From: Mya arenaria
Taxonomy: Eukaryota; Mollusca; Bivalvia; Myida; Myidae
DNA: 64,000 nucleotides
Direction: 5' to 3'
NCBI RefSeq assembly: GCF_026914265.1
Contig: NC_069124.1
Location: forward strand, 88,188,915-88,252,914
Below the pieces are notes generated by a model. That model did not search any database and was not told where the DNA came from. It was given only the letters and a program-made list of their open reading frames with translations. Below, one piece after another: positions 47,234-59,513 of this stretch. The translations under genes and the position numbers were made by a program. The first letter of the stretch is position 1, and each line of letters opens with the position of its first letter.

Positions 47234-47919
47234 AATCCCGGATTATGCTGCAAATAAAAACAAAATATAAGGTGATAAACTTAGGCTTAATTATGTTAGG
47301 TATATCCACACCAGTGTTTATATCGCTATTTGTGAAATGATATTTGTTCAAAACTGTTGTTTTGTCAGAATTTGATAAAAAATGAGCTTGATACATCAAT
47401 TTGGACCAAACAATGAATCATGTTGACCTATCCGATTTCCATTCAAAACGAGTCACTAATTACGCAATATAATCGCTACCAGTCTCAGATACACATGCTT
47501 TATTGCATAATGATTGCTTTAAATAATGATCCTTTAGTGCATGAGACGATCAACAATGACTTCAAGCAAACTCAAAACATATTTATTGTCAAAAATAATA
47601 TTTAATTTCCAAACTTCGAGCCACATTGTTTATACCGGAAGCCGCCATTTTGATTGAATTTATTGAAACCCATGCTAAACCGATCGATATACAGTATAAA
47701 AACACTACGCATCGGTAACTTCCCTTTACAAAAACACGAAAACTAGCGTAAAAAATATACTTGATTATTTTTAGCCTTTTAATAAATTATTACTTGAAAA
47801 AAATCTGCTTGGCGATCAAAATGGACGTGCGGGCGCACAAAAAAATAAGAATATTTTTTTTACATTTTCAAAAAAATAGGAGCGGTAAATCCGCGGAACG
47901 AAATATCAATTTGGTGTGG

Positions 47920-47938
47920 CCTAACCCTAACCCTAACC
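47920..47938. repeat. Short telomere-like (CCCTAA)3
   Basis: CCTAACCCTAACCCTAACC is three units of the animal telomere repeat, isolated within AT-rich DNA. Confidence 0.8.
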
Positions 47939-48004
47939 GACTTCCAACACATATCATATCATAATTGAAAAAGTAGATCTTAAAAAGGCTTTCAAAAATC
48001 ATCA

Positions 48005-48330
48005 TCCAGAGTATAAATAATTCGGGTGTTATCTCCAGTATCTCAAATTGCTAAATAAAATAATAGCGACGTTATCCCGCCCCCTCGTGCTTTTAAAATA
48101 GTATCCTATGAAAATATCTAAACTTTGATCGGTAGTAAATTTTAAATTGTTTAAATATGGTGATAGGTTGCTGTCTGTTGACACTATTTTATTATTTAAA
48201 TACAAATTTAAAAGTTACTACCGATCTAAGTTATATATTTTTTAATAGCACGAGGGAAAAAGGACAACGCCAAAGTTGAATTATTTAGCAGCATAAGATA
48301 AAATAACACCCTAATTCTTTTTATACTGGA
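48005..48330. mobile_element. Palindromic MITE, family 3
   Basis: TCCAGAGTATAAATAATTCG at the left is inverted at the right (AATTCTTTTTATACTGGA). Further inward, GCACGAGGG/CCCTCGTGC and ACTACCGATC/GATCGGTAGT pair, so most of the 326 bp folds back on itself. It is non-coding. Confidence 0.75.
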
Positions 48331-49464
48331 TTTTTTAAAGGTCAACCCTTTCAATTATAGTATGATAATATTTGTTAGCCAGTCGGTCATTCAAATCCTC
48401 CAAAGTTAGTCACCTTAAAATGTATTGGTTCACACAAGTTTGAAATAGGTTATACCAATATAATGCTATATTGTAGCTATCATAAGAATGATTAACTATA
48501 ATTAATGACAAATTACACAGTAGTAGAACATTATTGATACACTGGATTTTGTCATGACACAACTTGAGAATGAGTATGGCACTCTGGAATCAAGAGAGTC
48601 CGTAATTAGGAAGTTTTACTCTTGTGAACAAAAGTCAAATGAGTCCGTGCAGACATTTGCTACAAGACTTGAAAATAAGGTTGTCCACTTGCATGCATGC
48701 AACTATGAAGTTTTTAAAAGAAAGATAAGAACCCTAGTGTGCGTTATTCAGGTCCTAAGTTAGTTGGTGAAAGTAATGAGGTCACTACGTCATTGAATAT
48801 TGAATCAGTCCAGTGTCTGCTCTTTTCGATATTGGCAGTTGTGTTTCTCTAGTGTTTGAAAGTTATCATAAAGACCAATTGCTTGGTATTGATATTCAAC
48901 CTCTTGATAATATTTTAAATATTGAGTGTGCTGATGGAATCAGTTTGCCATATCTAGGTTACATAAAAGTTGATATTAGTACAGGCGAGGGTTACCTTAG
49001 TCTACTTCACACTCGTGTCTGTTTTTAGTTTAACCAGATACTCAGCATTCTGCCACCACACCAATCATTAATGGTACACATATTTTAAACGAACAATTGA
49101 ATAAATGCAAAGAGAACATTGACAATCAATATCTCTAGAAAGCTGGCTTTACATAACCCATGGTACCTGAGTTTAAGAATCATTGACATAAGAGAAAAGA
49201 AGTTGCATGGAAAAGGAAGGATAGCCGTAATTAAGAGTGCATCACCATATAAGATTACCATTAGGCCAAATGAAACGGTTAAAGTAGCTGGGTATGCTGA
49301 CAATGAGATGGCTTACTCAACCACCACTGCTATTATACAGAATACAGAAGTAATGTAACTCCAGCTGTAGTACATTACACATATAGGAACAATGGTGAAG
49401 CCTCAGTAATGTCACAACCTATACTGTCACTATAGCCCCTAAGTAAATTCTTTCTGAAGAAGTA

Positions 49465-52138
49465 TCCCAGCAAGCATGACCATATCGGACCGATGTCGGC
49501 TGAATATCGGCATATCGGCCAGTGTTTGCCGATATCGGCCCGACATCGGCCCGATATGGGCATAAACATTATAACATAAACAATAGCTTTTGTTTTTTTT
49601 TATGGATAAAAAACATTTTATAAATATCGCGATATCGGTCCGATATTGGCCCGATGTATACTCTGTATTGATTCAAGGGAGAGCAATGTATATGCTGCAA
49701 CTTTCACTAGCAGTTCATTCCCCTGGCGATTAATAAATATTTAAATTCATTTAAATATCATTAAATAATAAAACCAATTTAAGTTTATATGGTTATTTTT
49801 AATTAATTCTGTAATTAATAGATTCAGTTCATGTTTATTTGATTTTTATCTACGAAATTATTTTGTTTTATATTCACTGCGGTATTTGTGCCATTTCAAA
49901 AAGATGATGCAAGTCAAATCATACTTTTGGTATTAATCAATGGTAAGTAATCTTTGAATCGTTGTTGAACATGTGAATATAAGGAATTATTATAGTACTA
50001 TTCTGTTAATATATTGTTTTATCTCAAAAGTTATATAAATACTTTTATTTCGAGTAAATATGTTGAAAAGGAATTCGTGTAACATATTTTCGTGACTAGT
50101 TCTCTTTGTAAGTTTGTTGTTTTATGAGTTTGATTAAAATCTACATTTAGGTAGCATGTGCACACAAAAGCAAAGTATTACATTGATGATTTGGTTGGGT
50201 TTGAATGATTAATTTATCTGCTTCCATTGTAGACAAATTTAAAAAGAACATTTTGTTATCAATTATGAATCATAATTGAGACATTGTAATTTACAGTATC
50301 GTATATTGTGGAAAGATCGATCAAAGTTGCAGAGAGCGGACAACTGCAAATCGAGACACTGAAATAGAGGAATAAAGGCAATCATAGGGGAGGTATGTCT
50401 TTACGTCACAATTGTAATGCACCAGTCAATTGTAACCACGCCCCCCACCCCCCAGGTCTAGGGAATAGCCGGGACTTTGACTTTCGGTCCAGCCAACCTC
50501 GGGTAAAATCCCCGCCCTGCTGTGACGAACTGATTGTTAAACCCCGGTCAAATGCCCCCACACCCCAGAGACTCTATATAAACCCCAATCCCCGCTAAAT
50601 TTGGCACTATGACAAAACCACCGCAGTCACCCGGCCCTTTTCCCCGGCTATCCCCGGTATACCCCCGGATCTGGGGGGCCGTGGATACGATTGACTAGTG
50701 CATTACCATTTATATTGAACGTGTTCATATTCATAATATGTTAGTTACAATCAGTCTGTCAGGATGCATATGTATATTTTTGTGAAGCAAGTTAATTTAT
50801 GATACATCTGTTAATGAATTAAGATCGAAAGTACTGATAAAAAGCAGGTGATTTAGGGTATTTGACTATTTCACACTTAAGAAAAGCAGGTTGACTATAC
50901 CAACCTTTAAATTTACCTACAAAGAATGATCAGGATAACCGACTAATGCATTTGTAACTGTAACAAAATGTGATGCATTTCAGAGGAAGCATATTTAATC
51001 AGATGAGGATGAATAAATGTCAGTGACAAAACCACCAAGGCATTCGAAGGTGACAGTGGCTATGGCAGGACTGTTCTGCAGGCATTACAACAGTTACTAT
51101 AAGATCCCCAAACAGTTGCACCATCTCTACAGGTATATACCGCTATTTACCTTTGTTTCAAGCACAGTTCAATATATAATCCCTCCAGAAATATGCGAAG
51201 GGATGTAGAATTTTTTTATACAAACAACACAAAAAAAAACATTTCACATTTGACAAAAACCCAATTAAAATTAAGAATACCAACTTCCTTGAAATTCATT
51301 ATGTAAATACCCATATCCTGGAAAAGACCTATCTCGCCTATTTATTAACAGTACATGCAATTCTTCCAGAGGGTGTTGCGAAATTCCGTCGTTTCTCACA
51401 ACAGAGGTGCGAGCGAAAAATGCCGCCTGGTTGAAGACCGCATCGGACAGAGATGGTGGGAGGGAAATGAGGCAGACGCAAATATCTGAATGCATCCTTG
51501 GAACACCGGGATGAAAAAAACAAAACAATATTATGTTAAAAACGCTTAATGTTTAATGCAGTAGCGTTACCTTAAGTATTGTTCAATGAAATAACTTTTA
51601 TTTCAAGTTTTATTTTGTTTGTTTATTTATACAGTGACAGCCTACGTGTATTATGGCATGTTTTTGTATTTTAACTTGATTTTGATAAACTGTTCAGGGG
51701 TATTATCCACATTCTGTGATAATTCAATTGTTTTAATATTTAGAGCAATGATAATAATAATAAAAATTTATAAGATGAAATAGCTTATTTTATTATGTAG
51801 TAATTTGTGAGTATATAATATGCATGTAGGTTTTCGGTTGATTTTCTCTGCATTATTATTTTTTCTCTCAGAAGATAAACCAGGACAAATCTTGTGTTTT
51901 AACTATCTTGTTCTGTTGTCATTGAGCATGACAATCCATCTGTATAAGAATAGGAACGAAATAGGAAGGATATCGGCATCATGCTGGCTAAATGTCGGCT
52001 ATTAAAAATATGCCGACACCGGCCCGATGTCGAGCCGTGTTGCACATCCGACATCGGCCCGATGTAAATGCCGATGTCGGGCCGATGAAGTGTTCCATAT
52101 CGCCCCGACGTCGGGCCGATATAAAATGTTTGCTGGGA
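49465..52138. mobile_element. DNA element with TCCCAGCAARCAT ends and ATATCGGCCCGAT subterminal arrays
   Basis: The left end TCCCAGCAAGCATGACCATA and right end ATATAAAATGTTTGCTGGGA are inverted copies, flanked by TA (49463-49464 and 52139-52140). Both ends carry several copies of ATATCGGCCCGAT/CGACATCGGCCCGAT (about 49484-49560 and 51968-52125). The 2.7-kb body holds MITE family 2 copy D. An open stretch near 51017-51208 and the GC-richer 51350-51510 could be transposase remnants, but no known domain could be identified. It interrupts fossil B between protease and reverse transcriptase. Confidence 0.85.
50414..50706. mobile_element. MITE family 2, copy D
   Basis: The ends TAATGCACCAGTCAATTGTA and GATTGACTAGTGCATTA are inverted copies. 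The interior has GGGACTTTGACTTTCGGTCC and CTATCCCCGGTATACCCCCG. It lies nested in the TCCCAGCA element, making a three-level nest with fossil B. Confidence 0.88.
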
Positions 52139-55089
52139 TATGCTAAGCTAGTAGATGAAGAAATATATCATGGATGGATTGAAGATGAATTTGACATTTT
52201 AACTAGCAAGTTATGTCTCTGCTTTGACTATCGCATGCTGAACGAGCGCACAGTCAACGATTATTTTGCATTGCCACGCATCGAGGAAATACAAGATAGC
52301 CTTCGTGGTGCAAAATATTATAAAAAGTCTTGATACTTAGTCTGGGTATCATCAACTGGAACTAGAAGTATTCATAAACAACACACAGTATTTACCGTAA
52401 TAATCATTGGGTACTTTGAATATAACCGTATGCCATTTGGATTGACCAACGCACCTGCTACATATCATCGCATAATACAGTAATGTCTAGGAGAACTAAA
52501 TTGGAAAAACTGTCTTGTCAATTTGGATGATGCTTTGTTTTAAGCGAAACTTTTGAACAACACATAAAACGATTACATCTTGTATTGGAAAAATTTAAAG
52601 CCTGCAATATGAAACTAACTCCTGAAGAATACCACTTCTTTAGTACAAAAGTTCATTTTCTTGGACATGTCGTAGGAGGTGATTGCATTGAGACAGAACC
52701 TGACAAGATTAAGAAGGTGAAGAACTGGCCAAAACCATCTAATCCTTTTCAGCGTTTGCGGGTTATTACCGCCGTTTTATCAAGGATTATAGTAAAATTA
52801 TAAGACCACTAGCTGAATTGCTACCACCTACATCAACTGAGAAGGAAAGCAAAAATAGCGTTGTCGAGTGAAGGTGGAATGAAAACTATCAGAAGGTATT
52901 TAATGAGGTCAAACGTATGTTGTCGTCATCAACACTACTTGCATACCATGATTTTATCAAACCCTTTGAACTTCTTACAAACTCGTTGACAAAGGCATTT
53001 GGACCGGTCTTATATCAGCTACAGGATGGCAATAAGAGGTTGAATGCGTATGCCAGTAGGGCATTGAACAAAGCTGAGCGAAACTACAGCGCCTTTAAGC
53101 TAGAGTTTTTAGCCCTTAAAATGTCCATCACTGAAAAAAAGTTCTGATTATTTAGCCCTGAATCATTTTTCGGTTTTGACGGAAAGCAATTCACTCACCC
53201 CTTTATTTACAACAGCCAAACATGACGCTACGGGTCAGAGATGGGCTTCTGCTCTAGGTCAGTTTTCTCTTGACAGAGCTGGATTAAGGAACAATGAAGC
53301 GGACGGCATGAGTCGATACATCTATGAAAGATTAACATCTGAGAACTACTAAGAACTTGTAAAAATTGATGATTAAACAATTATTAAGTCCATTTGCTCT
53401 TGCATTGTTTTACAACCATACCATGAAAGCTTGCCAGCATCGAGCATGATCATTGTGGAAACTTTTGAGGCCAAGTTTTAGGTCGAAAAGAACGCCGAGG
53501 AATTAGAGCAATGCAACGACAAGACCGATCAATTGAGATGTGGAGACGAGTGGTCATTGACCAATTCATACCAAAACAGAGACTAGACAAGATATATTTG
53601 ATAATGAAAATACAGTTTAACCATTTATTCATGAAAAGAGGAATTTGATTTAGAAAGGTTACAAACTAAGACGAGAACAACTGACATTACCGGAATGTTA
53701 TATCGACGAGGTACTCAAAGGCTTATACGACAATGTTTAACATCCTGGTGTGGAATGTACCATGTGGTTGTTACGAGAGCGTTTTTATTGGCCAGGCTTG
53801 ACTTCAGATGTTGGAAATGGGCGACGGAGTGTGACAGATGTCTAAGAAGGATGGACAAAGGAATTCAAAGAGCCAATGGTGAGTGTGGTAACCACATACC
53901 GCTTGAATTAGCATGTTTCGACTATCTGACCTTGGGAGTCAGTAGGTGAGGGTAATGTATTGATTATTACTGACCATTATACCCAATATGCTTTAGCAAT
54001 ACCGACAAAGAATCAAACGGACAAGACAACTGTTGAAGTTTTTCTATAAAGAGTTCATTGTTTCTTATGGAATTTCTATCAGACTACACTCAGACCAGGG
54101 AGCAAATTTTTAGAGCGAATTAATTAAAGAACTCTGTAATATCATGAACAAGAACATTTTCAAGGCGATGCCGGACCCGAGGACTTCAATAGGACACTGT
54201 TAAGTATGTTATGGACACTAGGGATGGAAGAAAAGGTTGATTCGAACACAATATAAAGGACAAGTATGAAGATGTAGTTTATGTTGTCGAAGAACAATCA
54301 AGACCAGACATACCTGTCTTCAAGGTAAAATCAAGAGAACAAGAGAAAATTTTGCATCGCAGTATATTGTTCCTGTTGGATTATCAAGACGAGGTAGCTG
54401 AGGATGATGATGGTGTTGAAAGCATTGACAATAATGTAGTAGTAGAGGGGAATGAAAAAAATGGATCCATCAAGGACATTGAAGTAAAGAAGAAAGAACA
54501 GACTAGAACACTGAAGACTTTGACAGCAAAGATGGAGAGTATAGGACGCCCACAAATCTGAACCTGTTACAAGCGGGATAGTTATGGAAGAGGAAGAAGT
54601 GGAACTTAGTATAGATACTAGATACGGTTTATGCCGACGGTTTGCGGAATAAGGAAGACAATGCAGTTGAAGAAGTGAGTTTGGAACAGTAAACGCATAT
54701 TGAAACTGGAAATGTAACTCCTGAAGATGATGAAGACATGGTTGATGATGTTAAAGATGATGATATAACTGAAGATGCTCAGACACAACCCCATGATGAA
54801 AATAGAAGCCTTAGAAGACGATATAGAGCCTGAGCCTAAGGTCGAAGAAATACAGGTAGAACTTGAACGCAAGGAAGAGGTCAATCCTGAGAAAGATAAG
54901 GATACAACTGTACCTAAACCAAGAGATCGAAGACCATCTAAACGATTTGAAGACTATCACATAAACCAGACGGTGCCTATGAACGACAAAGTTCACGCAA
55001 TAAACGCTTTGGTTGAATCTGGTATTTTGATTAAAGTAAGTAGTGATATGGCTCATAGGCTATTAGGTGCTATTATGAATAAGTGATTA

Positions 55090-56689
55090 CATGATATGAT
55101 GTTGTTTTACCATTTGTTTTTAGAAATAAATCAAGTCAGTTATAGGTTACTGTTTGTTTTAATTCACCACAGTTTACATAAATATCTGTTCGTTTGTATG
55201 TGTGCTGTAATTCAGTGATATTGCGTAGACGCAATTATTTTTTGCGGTGGAAGAGTATACAATGTATTTAAATAAAAATACACGGTGTTTGTGGTGATTT
55301 TGAGGCGATTATATGAATATGCAACGCGATATTGCGTATTAATTACGTTATAAAGAGTTATAGTTACGGTGTTTGTATAAAATGTCAAGTGTGTTGTTCG
55401 ATATGAAGTATATATGATCACGAGGTAGTAATACTATGTATTAGTGTCTACAATACTATGATAGAAGTGTAGCAAAGGTAGTGCCTATAATAAGTGGATA
55501 GTTAAATAGAGAGTAGCAGTAAGATTTAGCACACTAGGTTGTGTTGTACATATTTTGTTGACCTGACTAAGACCTGATTTTTCATGCTTACAGGTGACAT
55601 GACGAGGAAATGACATGAGGCATTTAAGAAAGAGGGGAAGTATGCAGCCGCCTTGAAAATTCTTTATTTTTATGTATTTCCAATTTTGGTTGTTATTAAC
55701 CTTTGGTTTGGCAAGAGATACAAATTATCTCCATTTGACCATTAGCTTTATGATTTATGATTATTCTAAGTAAGGCGTGAACTCATTTCCCGCATTTTCG
55801 TGGTTTTAATCCTATAATTGGTCATGTGGCATTGTACAGTTTCACATAAGTTTTGGAGGAAGCGGACATTTATTCTTTGTCCCTTCATGAAATCAAAGTA
55901 TTATTTTAATGTGTTAAACATTTGTGAATGATGAGGTAAGTATTGTATCAATTCAATTGTGGTAAAAGAATTAGTATAAGTTAACAAACAAAACTGACCA
56001 GCAGAAAACGTAATGACCAATGCAGTAAGCGTATGCCATTGGAGAACCTGAAGTTGTCATCCCAACTAGAACTAGCCATTCTAGTGAGGACAACGACCGT
56101 CCTGAACCTGCTGTTACACAGCAATCTATCTATTTCTCTACTTGACCTTTTCCTCAACTACTACATGATTTTCAATGAAACCTTCAAGGAATATAATACA
56201 GAATCCCGCGTCATCTGGCTCTACAAACACTCCTTAACATGGAGCACCAATTGCACCCTCCAACCATCCCTTCAGGTGAGCTGTGATGCCAATGGCGGCC
56301 GGGTGACCGGAACATTTATTTCTCCCATTAGGTATGTAAGGTAACCTAGGCCAGTTGTCCAATTTGAAATTCCTGACAGCACAAACGAGCCTCCTATGCC
56401 AAGATACATGCTTTACAAGCTCATAAACAGGAGTGTTATAAGGATTAAGAGCTTTACAAGCGTTTAAATTAAGACCATACCCAGTATTCAGACTAATAAA
56501 AGACAAACAAAATGTACACTAAAAGTGCCTTGGAATATTTGCAGGTGATATTGCGTTTATCTTGAAATACGACATTACTGTCGTTCCTGACCATTGAGTG
56601 CTACTGGAACCTCAATTGATAGATGAGGGGAAAATGGTGTGATGTCATGGCGGAATCGTGCCCTATCGTTATCCCTCAATGTAACCACC
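55090..56689. other. No gene recognised
   Basis: AT-rich stretch after fossil B. It may include its decayed 3' end, but no LTR match was found. The 103-codon open frame at 56033-56344 has no recognised domain or exon signals. Confidence 0.45.
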
Positions 56690-57231
56690 TATAACATAAA
56701 GTAATCAGTCATCTGACATTGGTTTATTGATGAAATTCCTTTATTTTTACTCGGTGAGCATATCAACAGCAGAGGGGTTTTCTTGTTAAAAAGATGCTCG
56801 TCAGGTTAGAATTTCAAGGTAAATGTTTCTGTTTACTAGCGCGTTTCTGCTTACAAGTAGCTGGAAACCAAATAAACCTTGAATACTCAGGGTATGACTT
56901 GCGGCGTTTATCTCCCCTCAATCACAAACAAATAAATATTCATTATGAGGCGCGCCACACATACATGTCGTAACATTCGGTCATGTTTAAACACGATCTA
57001 AAGTCTTTGGCGCTACTAGGTTTTCACTTTAACCGAAGCCTTGAGAGTAAATTAACTCGGAAACCCAGTGGCTTAGACTTTGGCAATTGTTAAAATCATA
57101 AGCAAAAACAATCTATCAAATATGGTTACGATGAATAACACAGTATTATGCGTCGCGTTATGCAGCAGTTATTTCCCTTTCACCACAAAGGCCAACATCT
57201 CGAAAAATATCCAGTGTGTGTATACCACGTG
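56690..57231 (-). repeat. Repeat R, copy 2 (uninterrupted, inverted)
   Basis: The reverse complement of this segment matches 38269-38670 plus 46311-46447 across the LTR insertion point, so it shows the empty site. It lies directly upstream of the 5' flank of receptor copy 2. Confidence 0.87.
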
Positions 57232-57256
57232 ATAAATTACGTCATATATGCGGGAT

Positions 57257-58081
57257 AATACATTTGACTGCCTCAAACACGGGCCTATGAACCATGTATA
57301 GCTGTTTATAGGTCCGTGTTACAAAGCTTAAAGACACAGCTTATGGGTCTTTATGGTGTTTCCAGTAAGTTGGCGGGATTATTCGTTATATCCATTATCT
57401 ATAACTGTGACAGATAACCCACTACCAAAATAAATGTTCGCAATCTAAGACGCATTGAGCCTGCTTTTTCAGCCGAGCATGTTCAAGAATGTATGCTATA
57501 TGTTAACCATGATAATTCTATGACCTCTTTCGATATTAAGGTGAAAATATCAAGGTCAAAGATCAAGGCCACAATGACCTCTAGCAACTAAACAAAATAA
57601 AGTGTTTCATATCCATCAATAAAAAAGGACTGAGCCTATGGACAACAACGTTCAGAGAATAATAGTCATGTTTTGTCAAGTAGATGCTGGCAATTGATTT
57701 TGGGGTCAACTTTTACTGAATTAAGTGTTAATGGTTTCCTATTATTACCTCACATACTGATCTTTTTCTTAGAACTGTTAACACAATGCATATACATGTA
57801 TGGCTTCTCCAATTGATAACGACTTTCAGTTATTGTGTTACTTGAATATATTTTCATTTGCGTCGACTTGTACAGATGTGAGATCCGTAAAGCCGCGGTG
57901 AAAAAGAATCCCTTGTTGTCGCGAATATCGCGAACTATTGTTTATAAAGTTATTAACAAGCACAATTGTAACATCTCCGGAGACCATCACAATTAGATTG
58001 GTTAATTGCGTTCTAAAACTGCTCATTCGACGTCAACCTTAATTTATTTGGAAAGGTTAAGGAAGTCCCGACGGATTTTTG
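57257..58081 (+). promoter_or_regulatory. 5' flank of receptor copy 2 (ancestral arrangement)
   Basis: Homologous to 27425-28767 with an internal gap of about 560 bp. It runs without a break into the leader shared with copy 1 (from TATCGGAATCGAC at 58082). Conserved blocks such as GTCGCGAATATCGCGAACTA and TATACATGTATGGCTTCTCC are candidates for regulatory sites. No TATA box was recognised. Confidence 0.7.
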
Positions 58082-58202
58082 GTATCGGAATCGACAAACA
58101 CATAAAACTGCGTGTGAAGCTCACTGTAAAAGCGAACAGTACCCACAAATGGTAACAACGTTCATTTCTAAAACGGTGGCTGTAAACACAGCACGATAGA
58201 AA

Positions 58203-59513
58203 ATGAAGGCAGTCGATGTACGTGTTGCTTCAATATTTTTTGTGATATTCGCTGTTTGCACGCGAAGTGAAGGACGCACATTCAATGACACACGGACACT
58301 ACTGTCTGACCTACTGAATGGATACACGGCGGACGTGCGGCCGGTGTTCGACCAGGCCGCCCCACTCCACGTTAACATGAGTATGGACCTTGGCGCCATC
58401 CAGGACTTAGACGAAGTACAGGAGAAAATCACTATAGTTACGGTGCTATATATGATGTGGCTGGACGCGGGACTCACGTGGGACCCCGCGCTCTATAATG
58501 GCATAAGGGAGATTACGATTCCTTCAAACAGTGTCTGGACACCTCAGGTTATCTTGGTTAGTTCCATTGGCCCTCTTAAACCGATAGGCTCGGACCAAGG
58601 CTGGCTGACGGTCAGGTACAGCCATGACGGCAGCGCCTTCTGGAGCCCCGGGGACGGGGTTGTCTCCAGATGCATACTCGACGTAACTTTGTTTCCTTTT
58701 GATACGCAATCCTGCGAGTTTAAGTTCATTCCCTGGGGGCAGCTTGCGCGAGAGGTGATGCTCAAACAAATGGAAGACAAGGTTCTGACCACGTTCTACG
58801 AGGAGAACGGCCAGTGGGAAATAGTGTCCTCCCACGTGTCGTCCGGCGATACCGCGGGGGGCTTCTTCTCTCATTTCACTGTAACGATTGATCTGAGACG
58901 GCGTCCAAAGTTCTTCTTTGCAAACTTCATGCTGCCGGTTGTCGTCATTAACCTGTTAAGCATTTTCGTATTCTGCATTCCTGTTCAGTCGGGTGAGAGA
59001 ATATCTTTTACAATCACTGTTCTTCTGTCCGTGGCTGTGTTTATGAATATTGTTGTTGCTAATTTGCCTCGAAATTCGAAAAACATGGCTCTGGTTTGCT
59101 ACTTGTTGTTGGCTAATGTGTGTATCTGCGCTTTGGTGGTCCTGCAAACTATTTTGAGTTTGTCTATATACTACAGGAGCACACGAGTGCCACGCTGTGT
59201 TGCCGTTCTGACAAGGAAATTGATATCTGTTCGAGCTCAGACCAAAGCGTTATTTAAAAAGAGTAGCAAGCATGGTCTGCATCTGGAAGAAAAGGAAAAT
59301 GTTAAACCAAGCAATATGGACGGGAGTGTCGAATGCAAATCCATCGGCGAAACGTCTGGAAGTGTGACGTCGAGTAACGGCATTACGTGGAATGACGTCA
59401 GCAAGGCCACGGATCGCGTGCTCTTTTGGTTGTCATTAGCCTGGTTTACTACCACAGCACTTCTATACATGGGATTTGTTCTGTACCATTATACAGATTC
59501 CTTTACGAACTAA
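58203..59513 (+). CDS. Nicotinic acetylcholine receptor-like subunit, copy 2 (436 aa, intronless)
   Basis: A tandem paralogue of the 35875 gene, in the same orientation and also a single exon. Layout: signal peptide about 1-24 (MKAVDVRVASIFFVIFAVCT); Cys-loop of 13 residues between the cysteines; four transmembrane helices; cytoplasmic loop; short C-terminus. The N-terminus is two residues shorter than copy 1, and one Phe is added before the first helix (GGFFSHF versus GGFSHF). The pore differs: Ile at 1' and Leu at 9' (VLLS), the usual gate residue, where copy 1 has Met. The loop C vicinal cysteines and aromatic residues are absent here too. About thirty residues differ overall, clustered in the signal peptide and cytoplasmic loop. 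Both copies are open, so both may be functional. Confidence 0.95.
   Translation: MKAVDVRVASIFFVIFAVCTRSEGRTFNDTRTLLSDLLNGYTADVRPVFDQAAPLHVNMSMDLGAIQDLDEVQEKITIVTVLYMMWLDAGLTWDPALYNGIREITIPSNSVWTPQVILVSSIGPLKPIGSDQGWLTVRYSHDGSAFWSPGDGVVSRCILDVTLFPFDTQSCEFKFIPWGQLAREVMLKQMEDKVLTTFYEENGQWEIVSSHVSSGDTAGGFFSHFTVTIDLRRRPKFFFANFMLPVVVINLLSIFVFCIPVQSGERISFTITVLLSVAVFMNIVVANLPRNSKNMALVCYLLLANVCICALVVLQTILSLSIYYRSTRVPRCVAVLTRKLISVRAQTKALFKKSSKHGLHLEEKENVKPSNMDGSVECKSIGETSGSVTSSNGITWNDVSKATDRVLFWLSLAWFTTTALLYMGFVLYHYTDSFTN

Larger units (their letters stand above)
46448..48540. mobile_element. Probable non-autonomous DNA element with inverted ends
   Basis: The left end (TTACTATGTAACATTTGTCC, TTAATTATAGTTAATCAT) is matched in inverse orientation at 48475-48530 (ATGATTAACTATAATTAATG, ACAAATTACACAGTAGTAG). 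The left edge coincides with the point where repeat R homology ends. It holds MITE family 2 copy C and a separate palindromic MITE (48005-48330). No transposase is present, and the target duplication was not resolved. Confidence 0.45.
48545..55086 (+). mobile_element. Gypsy-type LTR retroelement fossil B
   Basis: Scattered plus-strand remnants appear in the order of a Ty3/Gypsy element. A gag-like piece is near 48554-48720 (KFYSCEQKSNESVQTFATRL) and a protease near 48810-48990 (ALFDIGSCVSL). Reverse transcriptase is near 52200-52770 (CFDYRMLNERTVNDYFALPR, HFLGHVVGGD) and RNase H near 52900-53150. Integrase pieces follow near 53690-54110 (CDRCLRRMD, LHSDQGANF), then an acidic C-terminal tail to about 55086. 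No LTR pair was found. It is broken throughout, with well over ten breaks, and is far older than the element at 38671. A DNA transposon (49465-52138) sits inside it. Confidence 0.85.

Noticed and set aside
51017-51208. Transposase gene inside the TCCCAGCA element
   Set aside because: The open stretch is short and no catalytic motif could be identified.
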